Assembly: GCA_041164825.1 (NCBI GenBank)
Contig: JBEAOO010000144.1
Location: 1-13,815, forward strand
Source of the DNA: JBEAOO01 sp041164825
Lineage (GTDB): Bacteria > Pseudomonadota > Gammaproteobacteria > Burkholderiales > Burkholderiaceae_C
Direction: 5' to 3'
Length of the DNA: 13,815 nt
Positions 7,367 to 13,782 of the stretch are shown one piece after another. Below the pieces are notes generated by a model. It ran no database searches and was not told where the DNA came from. It worked only from the letters and a program-made list of their open reading frames with translations. The position numbers were made by a program, and so were the translations under genes. Position 1 is the first letter of the stretch, and each line of letters starts with the position of its first letter.

Positions 7367-8130
7367 TCCCCTGGCTGCACGACGCGCACACGCCACTACC
7401 GCCCGTCACCCAAGCGCTGCGGGCGGGCAGCGACGCACCGGGCCTGCTCGCCGCCGGAGGCGACCTCAGCCCACAGCGCCTCAACGAGGCCTACAGCCAC
7501 GGTGCGTTTCCCTGGTACAGCGTGGGCCAACCGGTGTTGTGGTGGGCGCCCGACCCGCGCATGGTGCTGCCGGTGAGCGCGTTCCGCCTCACCCGCTCGC
7601 TGCGCAAAACCATCCAGAAATTCGCCCGCACGCCAGGCTGTGAACTGCGCATGGACAGCCACTTTGCCGGCGTCATCCAGGCCTGCGCCAACACACCGCG
7701 CGAGGGCCAGGACGGCACCTGGATCGTGCCCGAGATGGTGGCCGCCTACCGGCGCTGGCATTCGCTGGGCCGCGTGCACAGTGTGGAAACCTGGATCGAC
7801 GGCACCCTGGTGGGTGGGCTCTACGCCGTCAACATCGGCCGCATGGTGTTTGGCGAGTCGATGTTTTCGCACCGCAGCGATGCCTCCAAAATTGCGCTGG
7901 CCGCGCTGGTTTGCTTTTGCCGCGCCCACGGCCTGCCGCTGATCGACTGCCAGCAGCACACCGGCCACTTGGCCTCGCTGGGCGCGCGCCAATGGCCGCG
8001 CGAACAATTCATCCGCGCCATCACCCCGCTGGTGGCCGACACGGCAGGCACGCCGCTGTGGTCCTATCATTCAGCGCTGTGGGCGCACTTGAACAACGAG
8101 GGCGCCACCCCTTTGGACGCTGCCCCGTGA
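7363..8130 (+). CDS. aat: Leucyl/phenylalanyl-tRNA--protein transferase
   Basis: Known role: transfers Leu or Phe from aminoacyl-tRNA to proteins with N-terminal Lys or Arg, creating a destabilising residue recognised by ClpS for ClpAP degradation. Seen: 255 residues, near the usual 230-250. Family motifs in order: LLAAGGDLSPQRLNEAYSHGAFPWY (about 28-52), LWWAPDPRMVL, DGTWIVPEMVAAY, HSVETWIDGTLVGGLYAVNIGRMVFGESMFS read in parts, and DCQQHTGHLASLGA (about 194-207). The ATG overlaps the stop of the SLOG-like gene, and its own stop overlaps the bpt GTG, giving a three-gene coupled run. Confidence 0.96.
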   Translation: MIPWLHDAHTPLPPVTQALRAGSDAPGLLAAGGDLSPQRLNEAYSHGAFPWYSVGQPVLWWAPDPRMVLPVSAFRLTRSLRKTIQKFARTPGCELRMDSHFAGVIQACANTPREGQDGTWIVPEMVAAYRRWHSLGRVHSVETWIDGTLVGGLYAVNIGRMVFGESMFSHRSDASKIALAALVCFCRAHGLPLIDCQQHTGHLASLGARQWPREQFIRAITPLVADTAGTPLWSYHSALWAHLNNEGATPLDAAP

Positions 8131-8900
8131 CGCTCCCGACCGAACTCCCTCTGTCATCGCTGCAGTTTTACGCCACAGCGCCTTACGCCTGCAGCTACAT
8201 CGAGGGCCGCATGGCGCGCTCGCAAGTGGCCACACCCAGCCACCTGATCCATGCCGACGCGTATGCCACGCTGGTGGCCAGCGGCTTTCGGCGCAGCGGC
8301 CTGTTCACCTACCGCCCATATTGCGACGGCTGCACATCGTGCGTGCCGATGCGCATCCCCGTTGACGCCTTTGCGCCCACCCGCAGCCAGCGCCGCGCCT
8401 GGGCGCAACACCACGGCCTGCAAGCGCGCGTGCTGCGGCTGGGCTTTGTGGGCGAGCACTACCAGCTGTACTTGCGCTACCAGGCCGCGCGCCACAGCGG
8501 CGGCGGCATGGACCAAGACAGCATCGACCAGTACACCCAATTCCTGCTGCAAAGTCGGGTCAATTCGCGCTTGGTGGAGTTTCGCGACCCCAGCGACGAC
8601 GGCACGCCGGGCGCGCTGCGCATGGTGTCGATCCTGGATGTGTTGAGCGATGGGCTCTCGGCCGTCTACACCTTCTATGACCCGGCACCGGCCATGAGCT
8701 ACGGCACCTACAACGTGCTGTGGCAGATCGAGCAAACCCGCCAGCTCGGCCTGCAGCACCTCTACCTCGGCTACTGGATCGCCGAGAGCCGCAAAATGGC
8801 CTACAAAGCGCGCTTCAACCCGCACCAGTTGCTGCTGGAGGGTGACTGGAAAACGGTGGAGCCGCCTGTGTCTGATCAGACATTCCGTTCACAGGTCTGA
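8127..8900 (+). CDS. bpt: Aspartate/glutamate leucyltransferase (arginyltransferase-like, Bpt)
   Basis: Known role: Bpt proteins, homologues of eukaryotic ATE1, attach Leu from Leu-tRNA to N-terminal Asp or Glu (some relatives use Arg), feeding the ClpS/ClpAP N-degron pathway. Seen: 257 residues, slightly longer than typical. LQFYATAPYACSYIEGRMAR is at the N-terminus, then GFRRSGLFTYRPYCDGC and CVPMRIPV carrying the family cysteines, and near the C-terminus TYNVLWQIEQTRQLGLQHLYLGYWIAESRKMAYKARFNP read in parts. The start is the GTG overlapping the aat stop (GTGA); frame and family length agree. The last residues (VSDQTFRSQV) are encoded across a 14-base perfect palindrome and look like a lineage-specific tail. 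Confidence 0.93.
   Translation: MTLPTELPLSSLQFYATAPYACSYIEGRMARSQVATPSHLIHADAYATLVASGFRRSGLFTYRPYCDGCTSCVPMRIPVDAFAPTRSQRRAWAQHHGLQARVLRLGFVGEHYQLYLRYQAARHSGGGMDQDSIDQYTQFLLQSRVNSRLVEFRDPSDDGTPGALRMVSILDVLSDGLSAVYTFYDPAPAMSYGTYNVLWQIEQTRQLGLQHLYLGYWIAESRKMAYKARFNPHQLLLEGDWKTVEPPVSDQTFRSQV
8869..8882. repeat. 14-base perfect palindrome inside the 3' end of bpt
   Basis: TGTCTGATCAGACA is its own reverse complement and lies 18 bases before the bpt stop. As RNA it would form a 5-bp stem with a 4-base loop; no T-run follows. It may be chance, a protein site, or the edge of the structured region downstream. Confidence 0.5.
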
Positions 8901-8976
8901 GCACTGGGGCGAGCGGCACGGCCCGTCCTCGGTGCTAGCGCCCCCGAGGCCCCTGTCTGCTCGACGACCGGCGTGA

Positions 8977-9081
8977 GGGCGGCGATGGGCCGGGCCGATG
9001 TGCTCCGTGTCCTCCTGGCCCTCCCTTCGGTCGGCCCATTCCCCCTTTACCTCCGCACATCGGCCCGGCCCATCACCGCCC
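8977..9081. repeat. Long inverted repeat 1 (27-base arms, 51-base loop)
   Basis: Arms 8977-9003 and 9055-9081 pair at 26 of 27 positions. The single mismatch (8983/9075) is C-A on the plus strand but G-U on the minus strand, so a minus-strand RNA could pair throughout. The 51-base loop is pyrimidine-rich on the plus strand. It is far longer than a terminator stem and lacks a T-run. It resembles a REP/MITE-like palindromic element or a non-coding RNA hairpin; which is unknown. Confidence 0.8.
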
Positions 9082-9130
9082 CTGCACCCACTGCGGCATG
9101 CGTCGACGTGGCGTGCCACCACTGGTTCAG

Positions 9131-9220
9131 GGAGCGCTGTGCCGCATTCGCTTTGCGCAGGGGGAGCCGGCCGCAGGCCGGCGGAGGACACGGAGCAAAT
9201 CGAATGCGGCACAGCGCTCC
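9131..9220. repeat. Long inverted repeat 2 with nested inner hairpin
   Basis: The arms 9131-9150 and 9201-9220 are perfectly complementary over 20 bases. Pairing continues inward to about 9158/9193 with two mismatches, giving a ~28-bp stem. Inside the loop a second perfect hairpin has 7-base arms (9166-9172 and 9176-9182) around GCA. The double-stem architecture matches a mobile palindromic repeat rather than a simple terminator. Confidence 0.8.
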
Positions 9221-9268
9221 TCGCGCCAGAACGTCCGCACGAGGCCGACGCACCATCACCCCAGACAG

Positions 9269-9304
9269 ACAAAGGCCCGCCACATCGCTGTAGCGGGCCT
9301 TTGT
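9269..9304. terminator. Bidirectional terminator between bpt and ilvD
   Basis: Perfect 12-bp arms at 9269-9280 and 9293-9304, with three more pairs possible inside the loop. The stem ends in AAA/TTT: on the plus strand CCTTTGTTCATT follows and on the minus strand CCTTTGTCTGT follows, so it can stop both the bpt and the ilvD transcripts. The arrangement is expected for convergent genes. Confidence 0.85.
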
Positions 9305-9334
9305 TCATTCAAGCGCCCAGCTCGGCGCCGCTGC

Positions 9335-11194
9335 TCAATCGCCCAGCAGCGACAAATCGCGCACCGCGCCCTTGTCGGCCGAGGTGGCCAGCATGGCGTA
9401 GGCCTTGAGGGCGGCTGTCACTTTGCGGGGGCGCGGCAACACCGGCTTCCAGCCCTTGGCGTCTTGCTCGGCGCGGCGACGGGCCATCTCTTCGTCGCTC
9501 ACCAGCAGGTTGATGCTGCGTTGGGGGATGTCGATGCGGATCTTGTCACCGGTTTTCACCAAGCCGATGGCGCCACCGGCGGCCGCTTCCGGCGAGCAGT
9601 GGCCGATCGACAGGCCCGAGGTGCCGCCCGAGAAGCGGCCGTCGGTCAGCAGCGCGCAGGCTTTGCCCAGGCCTTTGCTCTTGATGTAGCTGGTCGGGTA
9701 GAGCATCTCTTGCATGCCCGGGCCGCCCTTGGGGCCCTCGTAGCGCACGATCACCACGTCGCCCGCCTTGACCTTGTCGGCCAAGATGTCGGCCACCGCT
9801 TCGTCTTGCGATTCGGTCACGTAGGCCGAGCCCTCAAACACCAAGATCGAGTCGTCCACGCCGGCGGTTTTCACCACGCAGCCGTCCACCGCGATGTTGC
9901 CGTGCAGCACGGCCAAACCGCCTTCTTGCGAGAACGCGTGTTCGCCCGAGCGGATGCAGCCTTCGGCGCGGTCCACGTCCAGGCTGGGCCAGCGCGTGGC
10001 TTGGCTGAACGCCACTTGCGTGGGGATGCCGGCCGGGCCGGCCATGTAAAAGGTCTTCACCGCGTCCGACGGGTGGCGGGCGATGTCCCAGGCGTCCAGC
10101 GCGTCTTTCATGGTCTTGCTGTGGATGGTGGGCACATCGGTGTGCAGCTTGCCAGCGCGGTCGAGCTCACCCAAGATGGCCATGATGCCGCCGGCGCGGT
10201 GCACGTCTTCGATGTGGTACTTGTTGGTGTTGGGCGCCACCTTGCACAGCTGCGGCACGACGCGCGAGAGGCGGTCGATGTCCTGCATGGTGAAGTCGAT
10301 CTCAGCCTCTTGCGCGATGGCCAGGATGTGCAGGATGGTGTTGGTGGAGCCGCCCATGGCAATGTCGAGCGTGATCGCGTTCTCAAACGCCTTGAAGCCC
10401 ATCGAGCGCGGCAGCACCGATTCGTCTTCGTGCTCGTAATAGCGCTGGCACAGCTCCACCGCCAAGCGCCCTGCGCGCTTGAAGAGCTGTTCGCGGTCGG
10501 CGTGCGTGGCCACCACCGTGCCGTTGCCGGGCAGGCTCAGGCCCAGGGCTTCGGTCAGGCAGTTCATCGAGTTGGCGGTGAACATGCCCGAGCAGCTGCC
10601 GCAGGTCGGGCAGGCCGAGCGCTCGACTTCGGCCAGGTCGGCATCGCTCACCTTGTCGTCCACGGCCATCACCATGGCGTCCACCAGGTCGAGCTTCTTG
10701 AACTCCATCACCTGGGTTTGCGGGTTGGCCAGGCGCACCTTGCCGGCCTCCATCGGGCCACCCGACACAAACACCACGGGAATGTTCAGGCGCATCGCCG
10801 CCATCAGCATGCCGGGGGTGATCTTGTCGCAGTTGGAGATGCACACCAGCGCGTCGGCGCAGTGGGCGTTGACCATGTACTCCACCGAGTCGGCGATCAG
10901 GTCGCGGCTGGGCAGCGAATAGAGCATGCCGTCGTGGCCCATGGCGATACCGTCGTCCACCGCGATGGTGTTGAACTCCTTGGCCACGCCGCCTGCGGCT
11001 TCAATCTCGCGCGCCACCAGCTGGCCCAGGTCTTTGAGGTGCACGTGGCCGGGCACGAACTGGGTGAAGCTGTTGGCGATGGCAATGATCGGTTTCTCGA
11101 AATCGCCATCTTTCATGCCCGTGGCACGCCACAACGAACGCGCGCCCGCCATGTTGCGGCCGCCGGTGGAAGTCTTGGAACGGTAGACAGGCAT
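9335..11194 (-). CDS. ilvD: Dihydroxy-acid dehydratase
   Basis: Known role: an Fe-S enzyme that dehydrates 2,3-dihydroxy-isovalerate and -methylvalerate to the 2-keto acids, third common step of valine and isoleucine synthesis. Seen: 619 residues, the length of the E. coli-type enzyme. MPVYRSKTSTGGRNMAGAR opens the protein, then AIANSFTQFVPGHVHL, the cluster-ligand region with CISNCDKITPGM and CPTCGSCSGMFTANSMNCL, LDIAMGGSTNTILH, and near the C-terminus GRFSGGTSGLSIGHCSPEAA. The start is preceded by AGAGG at a good distance. It is monocistronic as far as seen, flanked by a terminator and a long divergent upstream region. No leader peptide rich in Leu/Ile/Val codons is visible upstream. Confidence 0.97.
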   Translation of the reverse strand: MPVYRSKTSTGGRNMAGARSLWRATGMKDGDFEKPIIAIANSFTQFVPGHVHLKDLGQLVAREIEAAGGVAKEFNTIAVDDGIAMGHDGMLYSLPSRDLIADSVEYMVNAHCADALVCISNCDKITPGMLMAAMRLNIPVVFVSGGPMEAGKVRLANPQTQVMEFKKLDLVDAMVMAVDDKVSDADLAEVERSACPTCGSCSGMFTANSMNCLTEALGLSLPGNGTVVATHADREQLFKRAGRLAVELCQRYYEHEDESVLPRSMGFKAFENAITLDIAMGGSTNTILHILAIAQEAEIDFTMQDIDRLSRVVPQLCKVAPNTNKYHIEDVHRAGGIMAILGELDRAGKLHTDVPTIHSKTMKDALDAWDIARHPSDAVKTFYMAGPAGIPTQVAFSQATRWPSLDVDRAEGCIRSGEHAFSQEGGLAVLHGNIAVDGCVVKTAGVDDSILVFEGSAYVTESQDEAVADILADKVKAGDVVIVRYEGPKGGPGMQEMLYPTSYIKSKGLGKACALLTDGRFSGGTSGLSIGHCSPEAAAGGAIGLVKTGDKIRIDIPQRSINLLVSDEEMARRRAEQDAKGWKPVLPRPRKVTAALKAYAMLATSADKGAVRDLSLLGD

Positions 11195-11585
11195 GAATTA
11201 CCTCTGTGGTCGTCGGGGACTGGGCGCGAGCGTCCGGTCGGTGAAGGGGGGTCGCGGGCGCGATGCCCACTGCAGCCCGTGATTTTCACCCATCGCCGGG
11301 AGGCCCTGCGCGCAAACCGGTGAAACAAGCGCTCGCGGCCAGCCGCGGCGTGCGCGGCGCACCGGGGTCAGCGCCATCCGCCGTGGCCGGGCCGCGCCCC
11401 GGCAAGCGGACACCTTTGCTTACAACCATAAGCACGCCCGTCACAAAACTCTTTACATTGAAAGTGCGTTTTACACATTTATAAAGCCGCCGCGCCAGAT
11501 CGGTCTTGCAAGCCCTGCCGGCGCCGAGGCCGGCCGAAGCCGCCGCCCACCCCACTTGCCCACAGCCCACGCCAGTTGATTTGAC
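11195..11585. promoter_or_regulatory. Divergent region between ilvD and the PEP-CTERM gene
   Basis: 391 bases without a gene. The ilvD side (11195-11410) is GC-rich and shows only a small GTGA-TTT-TCAC dyad around 11279-11289 and no clear promoter. From 11411 the sequence turns AT-rich up to 11487, which fits the main promoter zone for the plus-strand gene. Confidence 0.5.
11458..11485 (+). promoter_or_regulatory. Candidate sigma-70 promoter for the PEP-CTERM gene
   Basis: TTGAAA (11458-11463) and TATAAA (11480-11485) are separated by 16 bases; each matches the consensus hexamer at 5 of 6 positions. They lie in the only AT-rich patch of the intergenic region, about 100 bases ahead of the ATG. 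TTTACA occurs twice 18 bases apart (11452, 11470), overlapping the promoter, and may be a regulator half-site pair. Prediction only. Confidence 0.55.
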
Positions 11586-12446
11586 ATGACAACACACCGC
11601 CCACTGACCGCCGTCGCCCTGCTGAGCGCCGCCCTGTTTGCCGCCCCTGCCGAGGCACAAACCACCCACTACAGCTTCGCCGGCATCTACAACACGGCGC
11701 AGAACGGCTCGCCCGTCACCCTCGCCTACACGGGCTCGTTCAGCATCGCCGACCCCGTGCTGACGGCCACCAAGCCGGCCTATGCCGCAGATGTGTTTTC
11801 GCCCAGCTATGCCGGCATTTGGGCTGGCAACTCCAGCTTTTACACCGGCGCGGGCGCACTGCAGCTCAGCTTCGCCAACGGCGCATCTCTCAAGGCGCCG
11901 TCCCTGGGGCTGGTGGTCAACAACACCACCTTCAGCGGCGCCGGTGCACCCTATCCGCCGGGGCTCTCGGTGCAGTTGTATGCCGAAGGGGCCACGGCCA
12001 GTGGCATGACGGCCAGCATGGTGTGCCCGGACGGTTCGACCGACACCCTCTGCGACGACAGCGGCATCGATCCGCTGTATCGCCGCGGCGACGCCTCTGA
12101 CCTGGCGGTCCAGCGCATCACCGGCATCTACTTTGCCTTCTGGGGCGCGCCGCTGTCCTCCGCAGCCGCAGGCGTGCCGGACCTCGTCACGGCATTCGGC
12201 GCATCGGGCGGTGGCCTGGGCATTTTCGCCAGCAACGACCTGGGGCAGCCCACCACCACGCTGACGTCGTTCAACCGGTTGTCAGCGGTGAGCACGGCGC
12301 CAGTGCCAGTGCCAGTGCCAGTGCCAGTGCCAGTGCCGGTGCCCGAGCCCAGCACGTATGCGCTGATGCTCGCGGGCCTGCTGGGCCTGGCGGGCTGGCG
12401 CAGCCTGCGCAAGCCCCATGCCGCGCAGCCGCTCGGCGCCCGCTGA
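11586..12446 (+). CDS. PEP-CTERM sorting-signal exported protein
   Basis: Seen: 286 residues. A Sec signal peptide with hydrophobic core LTAVALLSAALFAAP ends at AEA (about residue 24). The mature part is rich in Ala, Gly, Ser and Thr and predicted beta-rich; two cysteines are visible (MVCPDGSTDTLCDD). A Pro-Val repeat (about 239-252) leads into PEPSTYALMLAGLLGLAGW (253-271), then RSLRK. This is the tripartite PEP-CTERM signal: PEP motif, membrane helix, basic cluster. Known for the class: the tail is recognised by exosortase (XrtA/EpsH type), usually in strains making an exopolysaccharide and biofilm; no exosortase lies in this window. An in-frame stop three codons upstream fixes the ATG; no clear Shine-Dalgarno precedes it. 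The body of the protein is not a family I recognise. Confidence 0.9.
   Translation: MTTHRPLTAVALLSAALFAAPAEAQTTHYSFAGIYNTAQNGSPVTLAYTGSFSIADPVLTATKPAYAADVFSPSYAGIWAGNSSFYTGAGALQLSFANGASLKAPSLGLVVNNTTFSGAGAPYPPGLSVQLYAEGATASGMTASMVCPDGSTDTLCDDSGIDPLYRRGDASDLAVQRITGIYFAFWGAPLSSAAAGVPDLVTAFGASGGGLGIFASNDLGQPTTTLTSFNRLSAVSTAPVPVPVPVPVPVPVPEPSTYALMLAGLLGLAGWRSLRKPHAAQPLGAR
12300..12342 (+). repeat. Hexanucleotide tandem repeat coding for Pro-Val dipeptides
   Basis: Six perfect copies of CAGTGC (12301-12336) and one variant (CGGTGC) lie in frame, each adding one Pro-Val pair just before the PEP motif. Slipped-strand changes would lengthen or shorten the linker by two residues without breaking the frame. 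Confidence 0.9.
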
Positions 12447-12567
12447 GTCGCTCGCCCATTTTCCTTCAGGCCGGCAGCGATGTCGGCCGGCGGACGGACC
12501 TGCGAATGCAGCAGGTCCGCCGAGCCTACCCACCCACCCACCCACCAACCACCACACAGGGACCCCC
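12447..12567 (+). other. Short intergenic gap with stem-loops and a CCCA repeat
   Basis: No gene. A hairpin with 9-bp arms (12495-12503 and 12511-12519, 7-base loop) and a weaker GGCCG-type stem near 12473-12491 follow the PEP-CTERM stop, neither with a T-run. A (CCCA)n-like run spans about 12528-12545. The site AGGGA (12558-12562) is the ribosome site of the next gene. The two exported-protein genes may share a transcript with partial attenuation here; this is inference. Confidence 0.5.
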
Positions 12568-13278
12568 ATGAACCGTCATTCACCCCTCCTTCGCGCGCTG
12601 CTCACCACCGTGGCCGGCGGACTCGCCGCAGCCAGCGTCAGCACACCGGTCGGCGCAGCCACCACGGTGCAAATTGGCGCCAGCGGCAAGACCTTCGCCA
12701 CGTCCACACCGCAATGCGCCATCAACCCAGCCACCGGCTTGAACGCACCCAAGGTGCAAGCGGGCTTGTTCAACCCCGCGCCGCGCACCGAGGCCGTGCT
12801 GCGGCTCAATGGCGTGAAGGTCAAAGAACTCCAGGCCGAAACGCCCGCAGCAGACCTGTGGCTGGCCGACGGCAGCAACGCGGTCACCGTGGCGCTGAGC
12901 AAGAAGGCGATCGACACCTACACCTACGCCGTCACCAGCGGCCAATGCAACGTGCCCGCCACGCCGGGCAATTTTTACAGCCCGGACGGCACGCTGGAAT
13001 ACGCCGTCAGCGGCAAGTCCTACCTGACCGTGGCGCCAGGCTGCGCGCTCAACCCCGGCACCGGACTGACGCAGCCCTTTGTGAACCTGTTCGACAACGG
13101 CAGCTTCTTGCTCAACGTGTCGGCCAATGGCGTGCCGCTGACACAACTGAGCGCACTGCGCCCGCGCGCGCTGGTGTTCCTGAACGCCGGCCAGAACGTC
13201 ATCACGGCCGTCAACGGCACCTTGTCCACCGACAGCTACATCCGCGATGGCGGCACCGGCAGCTGCGTATTGCCCTGA
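12568..13278 (+). CDS. Secreted protein of unknown function with two internal repeats
   Basis: Not recognised as a named family. Seen: 236 residues. A signal peptide (MNRHSPLLRALLTTVAGGLAAA, cleavage likely after VGA at residue 30) is followed by two diverged copies of one ~95-residue unit, about 36-130 and 145-236. The copies share SGK(T/S)(F/Y), then xPxCA(I/L)NPxTGL, a (L/V)F(N/D) stretch, NGV(K/P), (D/N)GxNx(V/I)T, (D/S)(T/S)Y and a closing GxCxxP. Each holds two cysteines (50 and 127; 159 and 233), consistent with one disulphide per unit. There is no PEP-CTERM tail, no membrane helix and no LPXTG-like signal, so it is probably periplasmic or released. The ATG is set by AGGGA five bases upstream and by the signal peptide. 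It lies 121 bases after the PEP-CTERM gene on the same strand. Confidence 0.82.
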   Translation: MNRHSPLLRALLTTVAGGLAAASVSTPVGAATTVQIGASGKTFATSTPQCAINPATGLNAPKVQAGLFNPAPRTEAVLRLNGVKVKELQAETPAADLWLADGSNAVTVALSKKAIDTYTYAVTSGQCNVPATPGNFYSPDGTLEYAVSGKSYLTVAPGCALNPGTGLTQPFVNLFDNGSFLLNVSANGVPLTQLSALRPRALVFLNAGQNVITAVNGTLSTDSYIRDGGTGSCVLP

Positions 13279-13296
13279 CGAAGGCGATGCATTGAT

Positions 13297-13329
13297 GCAC
13301 TGAGCCCGCGCGCACCGCGGGCTCAGTGC
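13297..13329 (+). terminator. Strong 14-bp stem-loop after the secreted-protein gene
   Basis: Perfect arms 13297-13310 and 13316-13329 around a 5-base loop, 18 bases after the stop. There is no T-run downstream, so it is an atypical terminator or an mRNA 3'-end protector. GCGGGCTCAG from the right arm recurs immediately downstream (13328-13337), suggesting a local duplication. Confidence 0.6.
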
Positions 13330-13573
13330 GGGCTCAGCCTTGAGGCACCGAGGCGACTGAGCGGCCGCCCCAACCGCACCGGCCACGGCCACCGCGCCGG
13401 CCGTGCGGGGTTGCGGGGTTGCGCAGAAGACGGCCCAGACCGCGCACAGAGTGCCCCGGCGCCGCGCGGGCCACAGGCGCCATGCCTGGCCCCGCCCCAA
13501 CCCGCACCGCAACCCGCCGCTGCGCGCACCCCCCCCTGGTGCGGCGCGCCGGCGTTCCCCCCTCCGTGCGTCC

Positions 13574-13617
13574 TGCCGGCGTCATGCGGGCGTTTTGCGG
13601 GCGTCTTGCAGGCGTTT
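13574..13617. repeat. Four tandem copies of an 11-bp unit
   Basis: Four consecutive units of consensus TGCGGGCGTYT (13574-13584, 13585-13595, 13596-13606, 13607-13617) differ at one to three positions each. The 11-base period is not a multiple of three, arguing against coding use, and is close to one helical turn. Confidence 0.75.
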
Positions 13618-13782
13618 TTCGCCTGAACCACCGGGCCCGCGCACCGACGAGCCTGAGCGAATCGACCGCCCAGCGCGCGCGCGGAAAGCCCCTCCCGAGA
13701 TCTCCCAGCCCATGGGGAAGGCCCCTATGTAGTTCCCACAGGTCCATCGAGTCTTCGTTCGCATACCCTCTACGAATGCGCA

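Larger units (their letters stand above)
8901..9268. other. Structured bpt-ilvD intergenic region without a gene
   Basis: No reading frame here has family features or a ribosome site; open frames on both strands run across the palindromes and are not credible. The region is GC-rich and made of two large inverted repeats (annotated separately) separated by about 49 bases, plus a short dyad near 9108-9119. It ends at the shared terminator of the two convergent genes. Confidence 0.6.

Noticed and set aside
8889..9308. 139-residue minus-strand frame and its plus-strand counterparts between bpt and ilvD
   Set aside because: They pass through both inverted repeats and the terminator, have no ribosome site and show no protein-like pattern.
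9098..11323. 741-residue open frame on the plus strand
   Set aside because: It is antisense to ilvD and runs through the palindromes and terminator; the composition is that of a shadow frame.
11195..11410. Attenuator leader peptide for ilvD
   Set aside because: No short frame rich in Leu, Ile or Val codons followed by a terminator hairpin and T-run was found.
11400..11425. Sigma-54 promoter ahead of the PEP-CTERM gene
   Set aside because: GGC and TTTGCT elements are present, but the GG-to-GC spacing does not fit the required 10 bases.
12528..12556. CCCA-rich run as a CRISPR or functional satellite
   Set aside because: It is a four-base low-complexity run with no spacers and no cas genes.
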